From contig JAITOR010000075.1 in NCBI GenBank assembly GCA_031289855.1, forward strand, positions 9,746 to 73,745: a stretch of 64,000 nt of DNA, written 5' to 3'. Numbering within the stretch: position 1 is the first letter of the stretch; each line of letters opens with the position of its first letter. The notes beneath the pieces are model-generated. The model was not told where the DNA came from, made no database searches, and saw nothing but the letters and a program-made list of their open reading frames with translations. The position numbers were made by a program, and so were the translations under genes. The stretch comes from Rickettsiales bacterium (GTDB lineage: Bacteria > Pseudomonadota > Alphaproteobacteria > Rickettsiales > UBA1997). Shown piece after piece: positions 1 through 8,133 of the stretch.

Positions 1-38
1 AAATTTTTGTGATAATATTTGAAAAAATAGGAGTTAAT

Positions 39-656
39 ATGTCTTATGAACACTTTGTCATCGTGCTTTCTTCCCCGTCTGGAACAGGTAAATCAACTTT
101 AACTAAAAAGTTGTTGGAGAAATATAATAATATTAAATTATCAACTTCTGCAACCACAAGGTCACCAAGAGAAGGCGAAAAGCATGGCTTCCATTATCAT
201 TTTATAACACAAGAAGAATTTGATAAAAAAGTTACAAATAATGAATTTTTAGAATATGCCGGTGTATATGGAAAAAGTTATGGAACATTAAAAAGTGAAG
301 TTGAAAATAGATGGATTAATAATGAAGATGTATTGCTTGATATAGACTGGCAAGGTAATTTGCTTGTATCAAAGCAATTAACCAATAAAGCACAGGTAAT
401 ACGAATTTTTGTTTTACCACCTTCAATTAAAGAATTAAGACAAAGGTTGGAAGGTCGCGGCACTGATAGTCAAGAGATTATTGATAAAAGAATGGCAGAC
501 GCAAAAAATACAATCACTCATTACAATGAATATGATTATATCATTGTAAACGACAATTTGGACAAGTGTTTTGAAAAACTTTGTATCTTAATTGAAGCAA
601 AGAGGGTGGCAAATACAACAGTAAAACCAGTAATTGACAATCTATTAGGCGAATAA
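39..656 (+). CDS. gmk: Guanylate kinase
   Basis: Guanylate kinase (205 aa) converts GMP/dGMP plus ATP to GDP/dGDP in the cytoplasm. The P-loop SPSGTGKST lies at residues 12-20, followed by the GMP-binding stretch TRSPREGEKHGFHY and the DIDWQG segment typical of the family; length is normal. The ATG at 39 is chosen because AGGAG sits 6 nt upstream and the family N-terminus begins here; an in-frame start at 9 would add ten unconserved residues. The next gene begins 2 nt after the stop, so the two are probably cotranscribed. Confidence 0.96.
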   Translation: MSYEHFVIVLSSPSGTGKSTLTKKLLEKYNNIKLSTSATTRSPREGEKHGFHYHFITQEEFDKKVTNNEFLEYAGVYGKSYGTLKSEVENRWINNEDVLLDIDWQGNLLVSKQLTNKAQVIRIFVLPPSIKELRQRLEGRGTDSQEIIDKRMADAKNTITHYNEYDYIIVNDNLDKCFEKLCILIEAKRVANTTVKPVIDNLLGE

Positions 657-658
657 TC

Positions 659-1060
659 ATGAGAATAATTAGAATAATAGAAAAACATTTTTCTTTAATA
701 TTGTTTATTCTTCTTGTGGTTTTATGTGTTTTGTTTGTGATAAGAGCCTTTATTCTTTTAATAATACATTTATTGGCATATTTGCACATTATAAACAGAG
801 CAAAAAGGATAAAGAAGAGAAGAAATACAAGGGATGTGGCCACGATATTGAATGAAAAACTTGTGGTTAAAAAGGCGGAAGAATCTATTGTTGGATTTGC
901 AAAACCGGTGGGCTTTTGGAGTAGTTTATTGTTGGGTGGCAAAATTACAGAGGTGTTTGATAAGGCTAAGAATGCGTCATTGAAAGATGATAGCAAAAGT
1001 TTTTGGGCCAGCGTTGCAGAGGCACAAGCAAAGGAAAATGCAAAAAATAAGAAAGGTTAA
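659..1060 (+). CDS. Small membrane protein of unknown function
   Basis: A 133-aa protein not assigned to a family. Residues about 9-45 form one or two hydrophobic helices (ILFILLVVLCVLFVIRAFIL), followed by the basic cluster NRAKRIKKRRN and a soluble C-terminal half with an amphipathic Ala/Lys-rich end. It starts 2 nt after the gmk stop and is probably translationally coupled to it. A role at the inner membrane is inferred from the hydrophobic segment only. Confidence 0.7.
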   Translation: MRIIRIIEKHFSLILFILLVVLCVLFVIRAFILLIIHLLAYLHIINRAKRIKKRRNTRDVATILNEKLVVKKAEESIVGFAKPVGFWSSLLLGGKITEVFDKAKNASLKDDSKSFWASVAEAQAKENAKNKKG

Positions 1061-1196
1061 TTAATTATCTAATCACCATCCATTTTTGATAGCACCTCCC
1101 ATCTCTTTGATATCTCCTCCTCCCAAAAAAGTTAGAGTAACTGCAATGAACAAAGACACACTCACTCAATTAAAAACACAATTAAAATAAAATTTA

Positions 1197-1245
1197 TTTT
1201 TTTTTATATACTTCCATACTTTACAGTTATGATATATAATATAAA
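1197..1245 (-). repeat. Dispersed ~50-bp repeat, copy 1
   Basis: Read on the minus strand this carries TTTATATTATATATCATAA, then GTAAAGT and the core GGAAGTATATAAA. The same string, with a few changes, occurs at 36971-37020, 39825-39877 and 59441-59492, and in degenerate form at 5024-5067. The ends TTTATAT and ATATAAA are inverted repeats. Function unknown. Confidence 0.75.
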
Positions 1246-1321
1246 CATGATTATAATGTATATGTTGGATATGTGTTGCATATATTAATTATTGATTGTT
1301 TTAAAAACAAAACTCACTTAA

Positions 1322-1353
1322 TAAACAAAACCCTGTATTACTATAATACAAGG
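1322..1353 (-). terminator. Intrinsic terminator of the 1378-2400 gene
   Basis: On the minus strand a 9-bp stem (CCTTGTATT pairing with AATACAGGG, one G-U) with a 5-nt loop is followed by TTTTGTTTAT. It lies about 25 nt after the stop codon of the minus-strand gene ending at 1378. Confidence 0.75.
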
Positions 1354-1377
1354 CTTTGTCAAATCACAAACAACTTC

Positions 1378-2400
1378 TCATCTGGGGGTGATGGTGGTGG
1401 TGGACGAAGATGCTGTTATTCTTGCTGCTAATGTTGCTCTATGGTCGTTTCGTGGTAAAAGCTTATCGGGTTGAATACCATCGAAAGGTTTAATACTATC
1501 AATACCATCACCACCTAAACATAAAGCCTTGATACACACAGATACATCTCTTCCCCCCTCAATATTTGCAATTACCTGATGAATCCAATCCTTATCACCA
1601 CTATAATCGTCATTTTTCGCAACTTTTTTTGCATAATTGATAATTTCTTTAACTCCAATAGCCCCCTTGTTAAATTGGATATACTTTAGACGGAATTCAC
1701 TAACTATGTCTTTTTTGACACTCATCTCCCCGTCATCTTTGTCGTCATCGTCACCGTCTCCTTCATCTCTAGCGGTTGTTCCATCTGCGGTTTTAGTAAA
1801 ATTTCTAAGTCGTTTTAAGGTTTCCAATCTTAATACTGGGTTTACATTTATTTCCTTTATAGCAGTCATTTCTTGCGCAACTTCTTTGCTAATCTCTTCA
1901 AGTTTTTCACTTTTTTCTAAAACATTAGAATCCAATCCATCCAATAATTTTATGAAAGTATAATCTACTATTTTGTCAAAAACCTCCAGCGCTCTTAAAT
2001 CAAAAACAATTTTGCCTTCCAACACCTCATCTGCCGCAGGTTGTCCGTCTGATGGCTCGCCATATTTAGCGAATGCCACTACATTCCTAAAAACTGTTTT
2101 TGCTTTTGCTACAAATTCTTTATTAATAGCATCAATCCTACCTTTTTCCTCTATTATTTCAGGAGCAGCACCTGCTATTGCACCATCAGATCCCACTTGA
2201 ACAAAAAGATTAAATTGAAAAGAATCTCTGTATCTTCCACCTCGTAAACCATTGAGAACTCCAATTTCATTATCAGTTAGTTCTTCACCCTTGGCATTTT
2301 TTTCATTAAGAATTTCTAAAAATGCCCTAAAGGGTATAAGTTTAAGTTTTCCATCACTTGATGTCAAGTCCCTTGTTGTTTCATCTGCAGGCTCTGTCAT
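1378..2400 (-). CDS. Lineage-specific protein of unknown function
   Basis: A 340-aa soluble protein with no recognised domain, signal peptide or membrane segment. Visible features are an acidic run GDGDDDDKDDGE near residue 215, an Ala/Gly-rich stretch around residue 75 and a Ser/Thr-rich C-terminus. The start has AGGAAA about 8 nt upstream. Its opening (M-x(6)-TTR) is loosely like that of the unknown protein at 59602-60888 (MADDTTRT), which may be chance. It has its own terminator. A secreted or host-interaction protein is possible but nothing shows it. Confidence 0.75.
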   Translation of the reverse strand: MTEPADETTRDLTSSDGKLKLIPFRAFLEILNEKNAKGEELTDNEIGVLNGLRGGRYRDSFQFNLFVQVGSDGAIAGAAPEIIEEKGRIDAINKEFVAKAKTVFRNVVAFAKYGEPSDGQPAADEVLEGKIVFDLRALEVFDKIVDYTFIKLLDGLDSNVLEKSEKLEEISKEVAQEMTAIKEINVNPVLRLETLKRLRNFTKTADGTTARDEGDGDDDDKDDGEMSVKKDIVSEFRLKYIQFNKGAIGVKEIINYAKKVAKNDDYSGDKDWIHQVIANIEGGRDVSVCIKALCLGGDGIDSIKPFDGIQPDKLLPRNDHRATLAARITASSSTTTITPR

Positions 2401-2643
2401 AATTATTTCCTATAATTTATTAAACATAATCAATATTATCACAAAAAAAAAGCAAGTTTATTTGATTAATTATTAATATTATTTTTATTTATTTAATAAT
2501 AATAATATTAGTGAAAGATAAACTCGTCATCTATAATGGATATAATATTAGAAAGTGTGATAATGAAAGTGATAAGGATAGGAATAACCAAAGAAGAATA
2601 GGGATAGAAGTATGATTAAAGGAATATAAAAATATTAAAATGG

Positions 2644-3444
2644 CTATTTACTCAAATATTCATAAACCTCTTTTTTATTGTTGGCAAATCCCATTTTAAC
2701 TATAAAATCACTAATATCTTTTACCCTCATAATTCCTTTTAAATTATCGTTTACAAGATTTATTTTTTCTTTATCAAAACTAACCTCACTCTCATTGTTT
2801 TTTAACAAAATAACAAATTCACCCCTAACTTTATCTTTATTTTCATTGTAATATTTCAAAACTTCACTAACCTTTCCATTTTTTATCTCTTCATACATTT
2901 TTGTAATCTCGCGACATACACAAATTTCAATGTTCCCTAAATTTTCAAAAATATCATGCAAAGTAAATAAAATTCTTGCGGGACTTTCATATAAAATTAT
3001 AGTTTCAGTTTTATACCTTAATTTCTGTAAATCTTTTTTGTTTTCTAAAAATCCCCAAAATAAAAATTTATCTGTTGGCATTCCACTCATAACCAATGAA
3101 GTTAAAACCGCGCTTGCCCCACAAATAGCAACAACTTTAATATTGTTTTTATGACATTCGGCCACCAATTTATAACCAGGATCGCTGATTAAAGGCGTTC
3201 CTGCATCACTGACAAGTCCTACGTTTTTGCCTTCTTTTAATAATTTTATAATTCCATTTCGCTCATTTTCATTCGAAAAATCATTGTAAACATGCAAAGA
3301 TTTTTTTATTTCAAAATGTTGCAATAATTTGTCAGTAACTCTTGTATCTTCACAAAAAAGATAATCTATACCTTTTAAAATCTCTAATGCCCTTAAAGTA
3401 ATGTCATTATAATTGCCAATTGGAGTTGAAATAATATGCAACAT
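2644..3444 (-). CDS. rsmI: 16S rRNA 2'-O-ribose C1402 methyltransferase RsmI
   Basis: RsmI (267 aa) methylates the 2'-OH of C1402 in 16S rRNA using SAM. The N-terminus LHIISTPIGNYNDITLRAL, the CEDTR motif, the glycine-rich segment VSDAGTPLISDPGY and the SGMPTDKFLFWGFL block are characteristic of this tetrapyrrole-methylase-fold family. The start at 3444 is chosen because the family begins MxxIxTPIGN; a longer ORF to 3534 only adds antisense-like residues. Its ATG overlaps the stop of the preceding gene (TAATG), implying coupling. Confidence 0.95.
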   Translation of the reverse strand: MLHIISTPIGNYNDITLRALEILKGIDYLFCEDTRVTDKLLQHFEIKKSLHVYNDFSNENERNGIIKLLKEGKNVGLVSDAGTPLISDPGYKLVAECHKNNIKVVAICGASAVLTSLVMSGMPTDKFLFWGFLENKKDLQKLRYKTETIILYESPARILFTLHDIFENLGNIEICVCREITKMYEEIKNGKVSEVLKYYNENKDKVRGEFVILLKNNESEVSFDKEKINLVNDNLKGIMRVKDISDFIVKMGFANNKKEVYEYLSK

Positions 3445-3752
3445 TAAAGTCCTGAAATTAGTATTTTTTTTAAAAAAAACAAAATAGATGGAAAAATATT
3501 CATCATAAGATACGCAAGAATGGTTACGCAACAAACAAGAATCGGTAACATCATTAAAAAATTCAAAATAATTCTCAATTTTGCCAATGCTTTAGCGGCC
3601 TCTTTATTGTCGGCAGAACCTTGATCCATATTTACTGCCCTCTGTTGATCCGTTATATCGTCTTCAAATTTCTCCTCCACTATCTTTTCACCAAGTTTTT
3701 TCTTATTAACTTTATTCGAAAAATCAGCAAGAATATTAGTAGTGTCGTTCAT
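3444..3752 (-). CDS. Small membrane-anchored protein of unknown function
   Basis: A 102-aa protein with a charged N-terminal half rich in Lys, Glu and Asp, and two closely spaced hydrophobic segments in the last 40 residues (ILNFLMMLPILVCCVTILAY and IFPSILFFL). No family recognised. Its stop overlaps the rsmI start by 1 nt, so it heads a two-gene unit with rsmI. A promoter is visible directly upstream and the predicted transcript begins at or next to the ATG. Confidence 0.7.
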   Translation of the reverse strand: MNDTTNILADFSNKVNKKKLGEKIVEEKFEDDITDQQRAVNMDQGSADNKEAAKALAKLRIILNFLMMLPILVCCVTILAYLMMNIFPSILFFLKKILISGL

Positions 3753-3759
3753 TAAACTT

Positions 3760-3788
3760 TGTATAACAAATTAAACAAAAAAAAGCAA
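3760..3788 (-). promoter_or_regulatory. Promoter of the 3752/rsmI unit
   Basis: TTGCTT (3788-3783), 17-nt spacer, TATACA (3765-3760), then 7 nt to the ATG at 3752. No Shine-Dalgarno fits between, so the transcript is probably leaderless. Confidence 0.6.
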
Positions 3789-3824
3789 ATTTATTTAGCA
3801 TAATTAAAAAACACTACAATAAAA

Positions 3825-4988
3825 CTATTCACCACATTTTAACATAACAAAAGCATCTTCCCTTATCACATCGCCTCCAACTCTTTTCGTGGCATAAAAT
3901 TTAATGTATGGTTTCGCTGTATACGGATCTCGTAAAATTCTTATATCTTCCCTATCAACTATTTGATAATATTTGAAATTTCCAAATAATATCGCAGGAA
4001 TACCAGTATTCAATGCCAACATATATGATGTTTGATACACTGGGGAACCAAGTATTGTATCGTCCTTACCTCCAAGCAAAGCAGGTTGCCACAAATAATT
4101 ACCACTCACACTATCCTTCAACATCCTAACTTTTGAAACAGTTTCTCTTGTCATAACAAAACTGGCACCACTTACATATTTTTGATTTAACGAATAATAT
4201 AGGTTTATTACATTTTCTTGATTAAAATCAGTTGCGGAATTTGAGATTATTTCCTCTATTGGTCTTGTTAAAATACCAGTTGGTTGGTTGACACCATCGC
4301 CCCCACCATTCAAAAATGCTTCTTCCTCTCTTTGCAAAAATTGTTCAGCCAATCTATCAGCAATGTAATTTTCAATGTTAATAAAGCCATCATCCAATAA
4401 TTTTTGCGACACCTTTGGTTGAGCCACCAATTCTTGTGCTTTAATTGTTGTTTTTGATATGGTGGAACCACTTGTTTCCATTCTATTTTCAATTTCTCCA
4501 ACCCATGCAGCAGAAAAATTTACATCATCCACAATTTCTAATGCCGAAGAACCTACATTCTGTACAGAACAAATTCTTCTCATAAAGCAAGAATTCTCTA
4601 ACTCTCCTGCTATAATTTTTGACATATTTGGACTCAATAAATATCCACCATAGGAACCAGATATTGCAGTTGTTAAATCAAATTTCCTTTCTAGATTCAT
4701 AAGTGGAGCATCTACACCTTTTTTGATGTAATTATCTAATGCGGTTTTATATTCCACATTTTCTCTTGATTCACATTTGCTCTCAAAACTTGGTCTTGAA
4801 TTTGATATTTCAAGTTTCTCAATCTTTAACTTTTGCTCTTCAAGAGTATTGTTTATTTTTGACAATTCATCAAGCAATAATACATCAGCACCTCCCTTTT
4901 TCTCAATTTGTTTTAATCTTTCATCATTTACTTGTTTGTAATGCTCCCATGCATTACCGATTTTCTCTAACTTGTCGTTAATTTCCAT
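3825..4988 (-). CDS. HK97-type phage/GTA major capsid protein
   Basis: A 387-aa major capsid protein of the HK97 gp5 fold. Residues 1-70 form the charged coiled-coil scaffold (delta) region removed on maturation in phages; the rest has family hallmarks: GSYGGYLLSP, AAWVGEIENR, WLVAQP-like AQELVAQPKVS, EEEAFLNGGGDGVNQPTGIL and the C-terminal REDIRILRDPYTAKPYIKFY with KRVGG. GGAG precedes the ATG. No portal, protease, terminase or tail gene is nearby. In Rickettsiales, gene transfer agent genes are known to be scattered, so this is more likely a GTA relic or working GTA gene than a prophage. The reading frame is intact. Confidence 0.9.
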   Translation of the reverse strand: MEINDKLEKIGNAWEHYKQVNDERLKQIEKKGGADVLLLDELSKINNTLEEQKLKIEKLEISNSRPSFESKCESRENVEYKTALDNYIKKGVDAPLMNLERKFDLTTAISGSYGGYLLSPNMSKIIAGELENSCFMRRICSVQNVGSSALEIVDDVNFSAAWVGEIENRMETSGSTISKTTIKAQELVAQPKVSQKLLDDGFINIENYIADRLAEQFLQREEEAFLNGGGDGVNQPTGILTRPIEEIISNSATDFNQENVINLYYSLNQKYVSGASFVMTRETVSKVRMLKDSVSGNYLWQPALLGGKDDTILGSPVYQTSYMLALNTGIPAILFGNFKYYQIVDREDIRILRDPYTAKPYIKFYATKRVGGDVIREDAFVMLKCGE

Positions 4989-5023
4989 AAAGTCTCCATA
5001 AAATTAAAATTGTTACAAAAATA

Positions 5024-5067
5024 TTATTACACATTATCACAAATGAGGGAAGTATAAAAAATAAATA
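5024..5067 (+). repeat. Dispersed ~50-bp repeat, degenerate copy 5
   Basis: TATTACACATTATCA followed by GGGAAGTATA and an AAATAAAT tail align with the 5' part, core and tail of the better copies at 36971 and 39825, with a 3-nt gap in the middle. It lies just upstream of the ftsI promoter and 36 nt from the capsid start. Weaker than copies 1-3. Confidence 0.45.
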
Positions 5068-5079
5068 TTTTTTTACTAC

Positions 5080-5108
5080 TTGCAAAGTGACAAATTATTT
5101 TATATAAT
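5080..5108 (+). promoter_or_regulatory. Promoter of ftsI
   Basis: TTGCAA (5080-5085), 17-nt spacer, TATAAT (5103-5108), then exactly 6 nt (ATAAAT) to the ATG at 5115. No Shine-Dalgarno is present; a leaderless transcript is predicted. Confidence 0.7.
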
Positions 5109-5114
5109 ATAAAT

Positions 5115-6737
5115 ATGAAAAGATATTCAATTAACAAAACTGATTATACATATTCAAGAAATAGGTTATTTTTTCTTGTTTTATGCGTTATTTTTTTGCT
5201 CTTTGTGTATGTGGGGAGAATTTTTTATTTATCGTGTTTTTATAAAAAAAATAATATGGAACAAGAATATATTTTTACAAATACAAATATTATATCAAGG
5301 GATGCAATTAGAGTTGATATAGTTGATAAAAATGATGTTATTTTGGCAACTAATATTAAATTGTATGATTTTTATTTAAATAAAGATTTAATAACAAACA
5401 ATGAATCTACAATTGATATTATAGTTAAAATTTTTCCATTTTTAAATAAAGAAACTTTGTTAAAAAAAATTACAAACCATAAATCAAAGTTAATTTTGAT
5501 TAAAAATGGCATAACAGAAAGTCAAAAAAATGAAATCAAAAAAACTATTTTTGGCTTTGAATTTATGGAAAGTTTAGTAAGAATATACCCACATCAAGAA
5601 TTGTTTTCCCATATAATAGGTTTTACAAATAGCGATAAACATGGAATTGAAGGCCTTGAATTACAATATAACGATTATCTTGACAATAAGGATAATCCAC
5701 CATTAAAACTCACTTTTGATAGTAGGATACAAGCAATTTTAAGGAAGCAATTATTGAAAGGTATGGAAAAATATAAGGCAAAGTCAATAATTGGCATTGT
5801 GGCAGAAGTAAAAACTGGAAATGTTTTGGCATTAGTGAACTTGCCAGACTTTAATCCAAATCAATTAAATGATGTAAAAAGGGATGTTATGTATAATAAA
5901 GTGACCTTTGGAGCATTTGAAATGGGCTCTATATTTAAAATATTTACAATTGCTATGGCACTTGATGGAAACATAATTACGGAAAATGAGCAATTTGATT
6001 CTTCAAGTAAAATTGATATTGGAAAATATATAATAAAACAGGATTATTATAGCAAAAAAATGATAAATGCAAAAGAAATTTTACAAAAATCTTCAAACAT
6101 TGGTGCCGCTCTTATTGGTTTAAAAGGTGGTGCAGATAATATGAAGCAATTTTATAAAAAAATAGGATTTTTTGATAAATTGCCAGTAAAATATCCATCA
6201 TTGGCAATGCCACTTTATCCAAGGACTTGGCGGAAATCAAACACTATTACAACATCATATGGATATGGAATGGCAGTTAGTCCGTTGCATATAATTATGG
6301 GTGTAAGTGGAATTGTGAATGAAGGAATTATGAATATTCCAAAGTTTGTGACGAGTGAAAAATATGAAAAAGTTGAAATCATTAGTCAAAAAACTTCAAA
6401 AATAATGCAAAACTATTTAAGAGATGTAGTGCAAAATGGAACTGGATTTAGAGCAAATACACTCGGTTATTCTGTTGGTGGAAAAACTGGTTCTGCAAGG
6501 CTGTTAGGTAGAGGTGGGGAATATTTGGAAGGACAAATTATGGCAAATTTTGTGGGAATTTTTCCCATGAATAATCCGCATTATGTGGTGTATGTGATGG
6601 TTGAAAATCCGCAAGATAATAATTACAAAAAAAACATTGATATTGCAGCAAGTAATGTAACTGCTCCCATTGTGTCGAAAATTATTGAAAACATAGCACC
6701 AATCCTGAATGTTGTCCCATATATTGAGGGATTGTAA
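5115..6737 (+). CDS. ftsI: Peptidoglycan D,D-transpeptidase FtsI (PBP3-like)
   Basis: A class B penicillin-binding protein (540 aa) that cross-links septal peptidoglycan in the periplasm. One N-terminal membrane anchor (residues ~18-40), a pedestal domain with GIEGLELQYNDYL, then the transpeptidase domain: SxxK as SIFK with active-site Ser272, SSN at 326-328 and KTG at 457-459. The usual proline before the active Ser-containing loop (PGS) is replaced (MGS). No ftsL, mraW or mur genes are adjacent, so the division cluster is dispersed. The ATG is supported by a -10 box 6 nt upstream. Confidence 0.93.
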   Translation: MKRYSINKTDYTYSRNRLFFLVLCVIFLLFVYVGRIFYLSCFYKKNNMEQEYIFTNTNIISRDAIRVDIVDKNDVILATNIKLYDFYLNKDLITNNESTIDIIVKIFPFLNKETLLKKITNHKSKLILIKNGITESQKNEIKKTIFGFEFMESLVRIYPHQELFSHIIGFTNSDKHGIEGLELQYNDYLDNKDNPPLKLTFDSRIQAILRKQLLKGMEKYKAKSIIGIVAEVKTGNVLALVNLPDFNPNQLNDVKRDVMYNKVTFGAFEMGSIFKIFTIAMALDGNIITENEQFDSSSKIDIGKYIIKQDYYSKKMINAKEILQKSSNIGAALIGLKGGADNMKQFYKKIGFFDKLPVKYPSLAMPLYPRTWRKSNTITTSYGYGMAVSPLHIIMGVSGIVNEGIMNIPKFVTSEKYEKVEIISQKTSKIMQNYLRDVVQNGTGFRANTLGYSVGGKTGSARLLGRGGEYLEGQIMANFVGIFPMNNPHYVVYVMVENPQDNNYKKNIDIAASNVTAPIVSKIIENIAPILNVVPYIEGL

Positions 6738-6859
6738 ATAATGATAAAAATAAAATTGTATATTATTAGAAAATTTGTGGAACATTAAGGATGTGATGGA
6801 AACGATTATAGGGAAAAAAAACGATTGAAAGAAATATAAAAATAGTGTGATAAATTTAT

Positions 6860-6887
6860 TTGCTTTTTATTTTTAATATTTTAGAAT
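6860..6887 (+). promoter_or_regulatory. Promoter of tRNA-Asn
   Basis: TTGCTT (6860-6865), 16-nt spacer, TAGAAT (6882-6887), about 12 nt before the mature tRNA 5' end. It uses the same TTGCTT -35 variant as the unit at 3752. Confidence 0.6.
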
Positions 6888-6899
6888 GTGAAAAGAGCT

Positions 6900-6974
6900 T
6901 CCACAATAGCTCAGTGGTAGAGCAGTAGACTGTTAATCTATTGGTCGCAGGTCCGATCCCTGCTTGTGGAGCCA
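6900..6974 (+). tRNA. tRNA-Asn (GUU)
   Basis: Full cloverleaf: acceptor TCCACAA pairs with TTGTGGA, D-arm with AGCTCAGTGGTAGAGC, anticodon loop CTGTTAA giving anticodon GTT, T-arm with GGTCCGATCC, and an encoded 3' CCA. It reads the Asn codons AAC/AAU. Confidence 0.95.
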
Positions 6975-6976
6975 TT

Positions 6977-7627
6977 TTATATGCCAATCAGTTCTTCAAA
7001 ACTATCGATAATATGGCCAGGTTTTGTTTTTTCCATATCTTCTTTGGTGTAATATCCCCATGACACACCAATTGTTTTGATGCCAGCATTTTTACCACCA
7101 TCTATATCAGCATCTGTGTCTCCAATTATGTAAGAATTATTCTTATCAAAATTCAATTCTTCCAAAATTTCCAAAATCAAATCAGGAGCAGGCTTTGGAT
7201 TTTTGTTCCTTAATTTCACATCATCCCTTGTTTTAAATGTTGTAAAATATTTTTCTAAATCATAGTGTTTTAAAATTTGCATAGTGGAATTTTTTTCCCT
7301 TGAAGTGCAAATCGCCAATGTATTTCCATCGTTATATAACTTTTCAATGGTTTCTTTTGTTTTGTCAAATAAATTTGGCACATATTCCATATTTTTAATT
7401 TTATTTGTAATAAAAATAAATGCTTTATCCATTATTTCTCTTTGTTTGTCCTTTTCTACATTCCAACCAAAGTCATATAAATCTGGATTAGAATAGCCAT
7501 AGCAAACTAAATCTACATTTGGTGTTGGCAAAGAATTATTTTTAGAATATTCGATAATTCCTCTTTTTACGATTGTTTTTGTATCTGCAATAGTGCCATC
7601 AAAGTCAAAAATATATAAATTCTTCAT
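6977..7627 (-). CDS. HAD-family phosphatase (Gph-like)
   Basis: A 216-aa haloacid dehalogenase hydrolase. Motif I is FDFDGTIAD at residues ~7-15, motif II is the TS of AICTSRE, motif III is the Lys of KPAPD, and motif IV is GDTDADIDGGKNAG. The helical cap after motif I matches the phosphoglycolate phosphatase/pyrophosphatase (Gph/PpaX) branch; the substrate cannot be set from sequence. Its end lies 2 nt from tRNA-Asn on the other strand. A promoter with a near-zero 5' leader precedes it. Confidence 0.88.
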   Translation of the reverse strand: MKNLYIFDFDGTIADTKTIVKRGIIEYSKNNSLPTPNVDLVCYGYSNPDLYDFGWNVEKDKQREIMDKAFIFITNKIKNMEYVPNLFDKTKETIEKLYNDGNTLAICTSREKNSTMQILKHYDLEKYFTTFKTRDDVKLRNKNPKPAPDLILEILEELNFDKNNSYIIGDTDADIDGGKNAGIKTIGVSWGYYTKEDMEKTKPGHIIDSFEELIGI

Positions 7628-7636
7628 ATTGTTGTT

Positions 7637-7664
7637 ATTGTATGATTTTGATTGTTTAAGTCAA
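7637..7664 (-). promoter_or_regulatory. Promoter of the HAD phosphatase gene
   Basis: TTGACT (7664-7659), 16-nt spacer, TACAAT (7642-7637), then 9 nt to the ATG at 7627. The predicted 5' leader is about 2 nt and there is no Shine-Dalgarno. Confidence 0.6.
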
Positions 7665-7730
7665 ATAATTTTGTTTTTTCTATTCAACTTTAGTATTTTT
7701 TACTTATACAATTCAACTAAAAATAAAATA

Positions 7731-7962
7731 GAGTGATTCTTTAAAATGGTTCACTCAAGACCATTCTTGCAATAACAAAATCTCTATTGAGATTAACCCG
7801 AAGGTTATGCAGCTAAAGCAAGGTCTGAATTATCTTCAGCATTTATGTTTTGAACTATTACGGTTGTATCTTGCCGGACAAAATCATATTTTTCGATGTA
7901 TGTCTAAGCTAATCATCCCCTTAAAAATGGTGGAGATGCCGAGTTCCGCCCTCGGGTCCATA
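7731..7962 (-). ncRNA. ssrA: Two-piece (circularly permuted) tmRNA
   Basis: Transfer-messenger RNA that rescues stalled ribosomes. On the minus strand the acceptor piece comes first (about 7962-7928): a T-arm CCGAG/CTCGG with an atypical 7-nt loop GGCGGAA, then CATCTCCACCA with the 3' CCA at 7930-7928. After only 7 nt (TTTTTAA) the coding piece begins with GGGGATG at 7920-7914, which pairs with CATCTCC to form the acceptor stem. The tag frame follows TAGTT at 7852: QNINAEDNSDLALAA then TAA (7807-7805), ending in the expected ALAA. Hairpins AACC-TTCG-GGTT and GAGTGA/TCACTC and a T-rich run close the gene. The permuted order is the alphaproteobacterial arrangement. The outer ends are approximate. 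Confidence 0.9.
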
Positions 7963-7968
7963 TCATTT

Positions 7969-7998
7969 ATTATATATAACGTTTATCATCATAGTCAT
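7969..7998 (-). promoter_or_regulatory. Promoter of ssrA
   Basis: ATGACT (7998-7993), 18-nt spacer, TATAAT (7974-7969); the start of transcription would fall about 7962, just before the acceptor piece. Confidence 0.5.
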
Positions 7999-8133
7999 AA
8001 AGACGTACTTATTATAATATATATTACACAATAAGTCAAATTAATTCACCATAATTAAAAATAATTTTTTGATTTATTAAAATATAATAATATAAAATAT
8101 TAATATTATTAATAATATGGTTATTTTGTAATT

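Larger units (their letters stand above)
1061..1377. other. Intergenic region with repeat copy and terminator
   Basis: 317 bases without a convincing gene, between the ends of two convergent genes. It holds one copy of the dispersed repeat (about 1197-1245) and the terminator of the minus-strand gene (1331-1353). A 30-codon minus-strand GTG ORF (1073-1165) was seen but not accepted. Nothing else is recognised. Confidence 0.6.

Noticed and set aside
541..996. 151-codon minus-strand ORF opposite gmk and the membrane protein gene
   Set aside because: It is antisense to gmk, which is certain, and to a coupled downstream gene; no recognisable protein.
1073..1165. 30-codon minus-strand GTG ORF (VSVSLFIAVTLTFLGGG..., vaguely TatA-like)
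   Set aside because: Too short for TatA, no ribosome site, the hydrophobic part is too short, and the amphipathic helix is missing; chance is the simpler reading.
2536..2601. 21-codon plus-strand ORF (MDIILESVIMKVIRIGIT...) between the 1378-2400 gene and rsmI
   Set aside because: No ribosome site, promoter or partner; the 243-nt region is AT-rich spacer upstream of a minus-strand gene.
3825..4988. Prophage
   Set aside because: Only one phage-type gene is present, without integrase, att sites or other structural genes around it; the Xer-type recombinase at 28901 is the housekeeping kind.
7807..8034. Plus-strand ORF of 75 codons between the HAD and pepF genes
   Set aside because: It lies across the minus-strand tmRNA gene; its sequence is explained by the tmRNA tag and acceptor pieces.
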